DNA of 64,000 nt. Origin: Osedax frankpressi. Lineage: Eukaryota > Annelida > Polychaeta > Sabellida > Siboglinidae. The stretch is from positions 24,733,249-24,797,248 of the forward strand of contig OZ038316.1 of the NCBI GenBank assembly GCA_964035775.1. The letters are read 5' to 3'. Under the pieces are notes generated by a model. The model had not been told where the DNA came from. It made no database searches and worked only from the letters and a program-made list of their open reading frames with translations. This document shows, one piece after another, positions 60,358 to 64,000 of the stretch (its first letter is position 1; every line of letters starts with the position of its first letter). Made by a program: the position numbers and the translations under genes.

Positions 60358-60372
60358 AACTTAGATAACCTT
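60358..60372. repeat. Hybrid unit AACTTAGATAACCTT
   Basis: In blocks 8 and 9 the AGAT variant is a TAT unit followed by a separate CTT unit. Here one unit carries AGAT and ends CTT, and the next landmark, H, is 15 bp closer (792 against 807 from F). Fusion of two neighbouring units by a 15-bp deletion within them explains both facts. Confidence 0.85.
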
Positions 60373-63300
60373 AACTTAAATAACCTTAACTTAAATAACT
60401 CTAACTTAAATAACTATAACTTAAATAACCTTAACTTAAATAACTATAACTTAAATAACTATAACTTAAATAACTATAACTTAAATAACTATAACTTAAA
60501 TAACCGTAACTTAAATAACTATAACTTAAATAACTATAACTTAAATAACTATAACTTAAATAACTATAACTTAAATAACTATAACTTAAATAACTATAAC
60601 TTAAATAACCTTAACTTAAATAACTATAACTTAAATAACTCTAACTTAAATAACTATAACTTAAATAACTATAACTTAAATAACTATAACTTAAATAACC
60701 TTAACTTAAATAACTATAACTTAAATAACTATAACTTAAATAACTCTAACTTAAATAACTATAACTTAAATAACTATAACTTAAATAACTATAACTTAAA
60801 TAACCTTAACTTAAATAACTATAACTTAAATAACTATAACTTAAATAACTATAACTTAAATAACCTTAACTTAAATAACTATAACTTAAATAACTATAAC
60901 TTAAATAACTATAACTTAAATAACCTTAACTTAAATAACTATAACTTAAATAACTCTAACTTAAATAACTCTAACTTAAATAACTATAACTTAAATAACT
61001 CTAACTTAAATAACTATAACTTAAATAACCTTAACTTAAATAACTATAACTTAAATAACTATAACTTAAATAACTATAACTTAAATAACTATAACTTAAA
61101 TAACTCTAACTTAAATAACTATAACTTAAATAACCTTAACTTAAATAACTATAACTTAAATAACTATAACTTAAATAACTATAACTTAAATAACTATAAC
61201 TTAAATAACTCTAACTTAAATAACTATAACTTAAATAACTATAACTTAAATAACTCTAACTTAAATAAATATAACTTAAATAACTCTAACTTAACTAACT
61301 CTAACTTAAATAACTATAACTTAAATAACTCTAACTTAAATAACTATAACTTAAATAACTATAACTTAAATAACTATAACTTAAATAACTATAACTTAAA
61401 TAACCTTAATTTAAATAACTATTACTTAAATAACTATAACTTAAATAACTATAACTTAAATAACTCTAACTTAAATAACTATAACTTAAATAACTATAAC
61501 TTAAATAACTATAACTTAAATAACTATAACTTAAATAACTATAACTTAAATAACTATAACTTAAATAACCTTAACTTAAATAACTATAACTTAAATAACT
61601 ATAACTTAAATAACTATAACTTAAATAACTATAACTTAAATAACTATAACTTAAATAACTATAACTTAAATAACTATAACTTAAATAACTATAACTTAAA
61701 TAACTATAACTTAAATAACTATAACTTAAATAACTATAACTTAAATAACTCTAACTTAAATAACTATAACTTAAATAACTATAACTTAAATAACCTTAAC
61801 TTAAATAACTATAACTTAAATAACTATAACTTAAATAACCTTAACTTAAATAACTATAACTTAAATAACTATAACTTAAATAACTATAACTTAAATAACT
61901 ATAACTTAAATAACCTTAACTTAAATAACTATAACTTAAATAACTATAACTTAAATAACTATAACTTAAATAACTATAACTTAAATAACTATAACTTAAA
62001 TAACTATAACTTAAATAACTATAACTTAAATAATTATAACTTAAATAACCTTAACTTAAATAACTATAACTTAAATAACTATAACTTAAATAACTCTAAC
62101 TTAAATAACTATAACTTAAATAACCTTAACTTAAATAACTATTACTTAAATAACTATAACTTAAATAACTATAACTTAAATAACTATAACTTAAATAACT
62201 ATAACTTAAATAACTATAACTTAAATAACTATAACTTAAATAACCTTAACTTAAATAACTATAACTTAAATAACTCTAACTTAAATAACTATAACTTAAA
62301 TAACTATAACTTAAATAACTATAACTTAAATAACTATAACTTAAATAACCTTAACTTAAATAACTATAACTTAAATAACTATAACTTAAATAACTATAAC
62401 TTAAATAACTATAACTTAAATAACCTTAACTTAAATAACCTTAACTTAAATAACTCTAACTTAAATAACTATAACTTAAATAACCTTAACTTAAATAACT
62501 ATAACTTAAATAACTATAACTTAAATAACTATAACTTAAATAACTATAACTTAAATAACCTTAACTTAAATAACTATAACTTAAATAACTATAACTTAAA
62601 TAACTATAACTTAAATAACTATAACTTAAATAACTAGAACTTAAATAACTATAACTTAAATAACTATAACTTAAAGAACTCTAACTTAAATAACTATAAC
62701 TTAAATAACTATAACTTAAATAACTCTAACTTAAATAACTATAACTTAAATAACTATAACTTAAATAACTATAACTTAAATAACTCTAACTTAAATAACT
62801 ATAACTTAAATAACCTTAACTTAAATAACTATAACTTAAATAACTATAACTTAAATAACTCTAACTTAAATAACTATAACTTAAATAACTATAACTTAAA
62901 TAACTATAACTTAAATAACCTTAACTTAAAAAACTATAACTTAAATAACTATAACTTAAATAACTATAACTTAAATAACTATAACTTAAATAACTATGAC
63001 TTAAATAACTATAACTTAAATAACTATAACTTAAATAACTATAACTTAAATAACTCTAACTTAAATAACTATAACTTAAATAACCTTAACTTAAATAACT
63101 ATAACTTAAATAACTATAACTTAAATAACTATAACTTAAATAACTCTAACTTAAATAACTATAACTTAAATAACCTTAACTTAAATAACTATAACTTAAA
63201 TAACTATAACTTAAATAACTATAACTTAAATTACTATAACTTAAATAACTCTAACTTAAATAACTATAACTTAAATAACTATAACTTAAATAACTCTAAC

Positions 63301-64000
63301 TTAAATAACTATAACTTAAATAACTATAACTTAAATAACTATAACTTAAATAACTCTAACTTAAATAACTATAACTTAAATAACCTTAACTTAAATAACT
63401 ATAACTTAAATAACTATAACTTAAATAACTATAACTTAAATAACTATAACTTAAATAACCTTAACTTAAATAACCTTAACTTAAATAACTCTAACTTAAA
63501 TAACTATAACTTAAATAACCTTAACTTAAATAACTATAACTTAAATAACTATAACTTAAATAACTATAACTTAAATAACTATAACTTAAATAACCGTAAC
63601 TTAAATAACTATAACTTAAATAACTATAACTTAAATAACTATAACTTAAATAACTATAACTTAAATAACTATAACTTAAATAACTATAACTTAAATAACC
63701 TTAACTTAAATAACTATAACTTAAATAACTCTAACTTAAATAACTATAACTTAAATAACTATAACTTAAATAACTATAACTTAAATAACCTTAACTTAAA
63801 TAACTATAACTTAAATAACTATAACTTAAATAACTCTAACTTAAATAACTATAACTTAAATAACTATAACTTAAATAACTATAACTTAAATAACCTTAAC
63901 TTAAATAACTATAACTTAAATAACTATAACTTAAATAACTATAACTTAAATAACCTTAACTTAAATAACTATAACTTAAATAACTATAACTTAAATAACC

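Larger units (their letters stand above)
1..64000. repeat. 15-bp satellite array filling the window
   Basis: The sequence is a continuous head-to-tail array of AACTTAAATAACTAT. By register tracking I count 4,257 full 15-bp units, ten 12-bp units, two 6-bp units and a 13-base partial unit at 63988-64000. Orientation never inverts. Positions 1-12 of the unit are almost invariant. Positions 13-15 are mostly TAT, CTT or TCT, with rare TTT, CAT, TAA, AAT, CGT and TGT. The unit splits as 9+6 bp, both halves starting AAC. Each ordinary unit holds one TTAA. No stretch of even 30 bases departs from the repeat, so there is no room for a conventional gene. Low GC and great length fit a eukaryotic constitutive-heterochromatin satellite. 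Chromosomal location and species are not readable from the sequence. Confidence 0.99.
59701..64000. repeat. Region II HOR block 10, expanded type, cut by window end
   Basis: F 59701, ATCTT 60043, G 60148, AGAT 60358, H 60493, AAATAAATAT 61258, AATTAT 62023, TACTT 62143, AACTAG unit 62623, AAAGAAC 62668, D-like 62923, E-like 62998, AACCGT 63583. No A landmark appears before the end, 4.3 kb in, so this is the long type like block 5 (offset 21,120). Near the end, from about 63466, the canonical word C,C,S,T,C,T,T,T,T,AACCGT returns, which block 5 does not have at that point. Confidence 0.85.

Noticed and set aside
1-64000. Long open reading frames in the + strand frame starting at position 1
   Set aside because: They follow directly from a stop-free 15-bp unit. 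There is no in-frame ATG, codon content is a pure repeat, and stops occur wherever a landmark variant happens to create TAA or TAG. Not annotated as CDS.
1-64000. Minus-strand open frame (Ser-Tyr-Leu-Ser-Tyr repeat)
   Set aside because: Open only across runs of TAT units. Each CTT or TCT unit gives TAA or TAG in that frame, so it breaks every few units.
1-64000. CRISPR-like regular repeats
   Set aside because: The period is 15 bp with no spacers. Adjacent units are near-identical and not separated by unique sequence.
1-64000. Telomeric repeat
   Set aside because: The unit is not a G-rich/C-rich telomere motif. The + strand has almost no G and its complement almost no C, and HOR structure with landmarks is atypical of telomerase products.
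1-64000. TATAA at each unit junction as promoters
   Set aside because: TATAACTT occurs at nearly every TAT/AAC junction simply from the monomer. Thousands of identical copies give no positional signal.
1-64000. Retroelement, DNA transposon or virus-derived sequence
   Set aside because: No stretch departs from the 15-bp repeat long enough to hold any part of such an element.

Overview
The whole 64,000-base window is one uninterrupted tandem satellite array. I see no gene, RNA gene, transposon, CRISPR array or unique-sequence island. The monomer is 15 bp, AACTTAAATAACTAT (8 A, 5 T, 2 C, no G). Tracking the register through every row of the sequence gives 4,257 full 15-bp units, ten identical 12-bp units, two identical 6-bp units and a final 13-base partial unit. 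The array starts on a unit boundary and is cut mid-unit at 64000, so it very probably continues on both sides. GC is about 14-15%. The + strand has roughly sixty G residues in all by hand count. This points to eukaryotic heterochromatin (pericentromeric, centromeric, subtelomeric or sex/B-chromosome satellite). I cannot name the species; nothing in the window allows it.

The array is not uniform. Most variation sits in the last three bases of each unit, which are TAT (coded T below), CTT (C) or TCT (S). The order of T/C/S units works as a barcode, and rare point variants act as landmarks. Together they show a hierarchy: 15-bp unit; short barcode words such as C-C-S-T-C; higher-order repeats (HORs) of about 1.7-3.1 kb; and one tandem duplication of about 11,955 bp.

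Layout. Region I (1-18435, all in one register) is a mosaic of HOR copies. These are marked by AACTTAAATATCTAT (16, 2476, 4411, 6151, 8191, 11221) followed 315-330 bp later by AACTTAAATAACTAA, and later by a 645-bp block with an AACCAT unit at +180 and TATGAC at +555 (13006, 14446, 16876). Region II (18436 to the end) is dominated by a HOR of about 3.03-3.09 kb whose boundary is a 12-bp unit AACTTAAACCTT (landmark F: 21322, 24349, 33277, 36319, 38581, 46723, 49810, 52867, 56989, 59701). Its landmarks always come in the order F-G-H-A-B-C-D-E-F. G = AACAAT plus AAATGAC; H = AACCGT; A = AACTAAAATAAACTT plus an AATTAT unit; B = AACTTAAATAAACTT; C = TATGAC before CTT; D = AACTTAAAAAACTAT; E = TATGAC before TAT. 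A-to-F stays at 1365-1440 bp in every complete copy, whereas F-to-A ranges from 882 to 6777 bp. A tandem duplication of about 11,955 bp (about 14431-26385 and 26386-38430) straddles both regions.

Nested variants give a relative history: single-unit slippage, then kilobase-scale tandem duplications (870/885, 1020, 1035, 1440, 1740, 2430, 3030, 3780 and 6720 bp offsets), then the 12-kb duplication, then a few private changes. This is the pattern expected from repeated unequal exchange or replication-based amplification. No encoded biological system was found; the notable content is the array's architecture.
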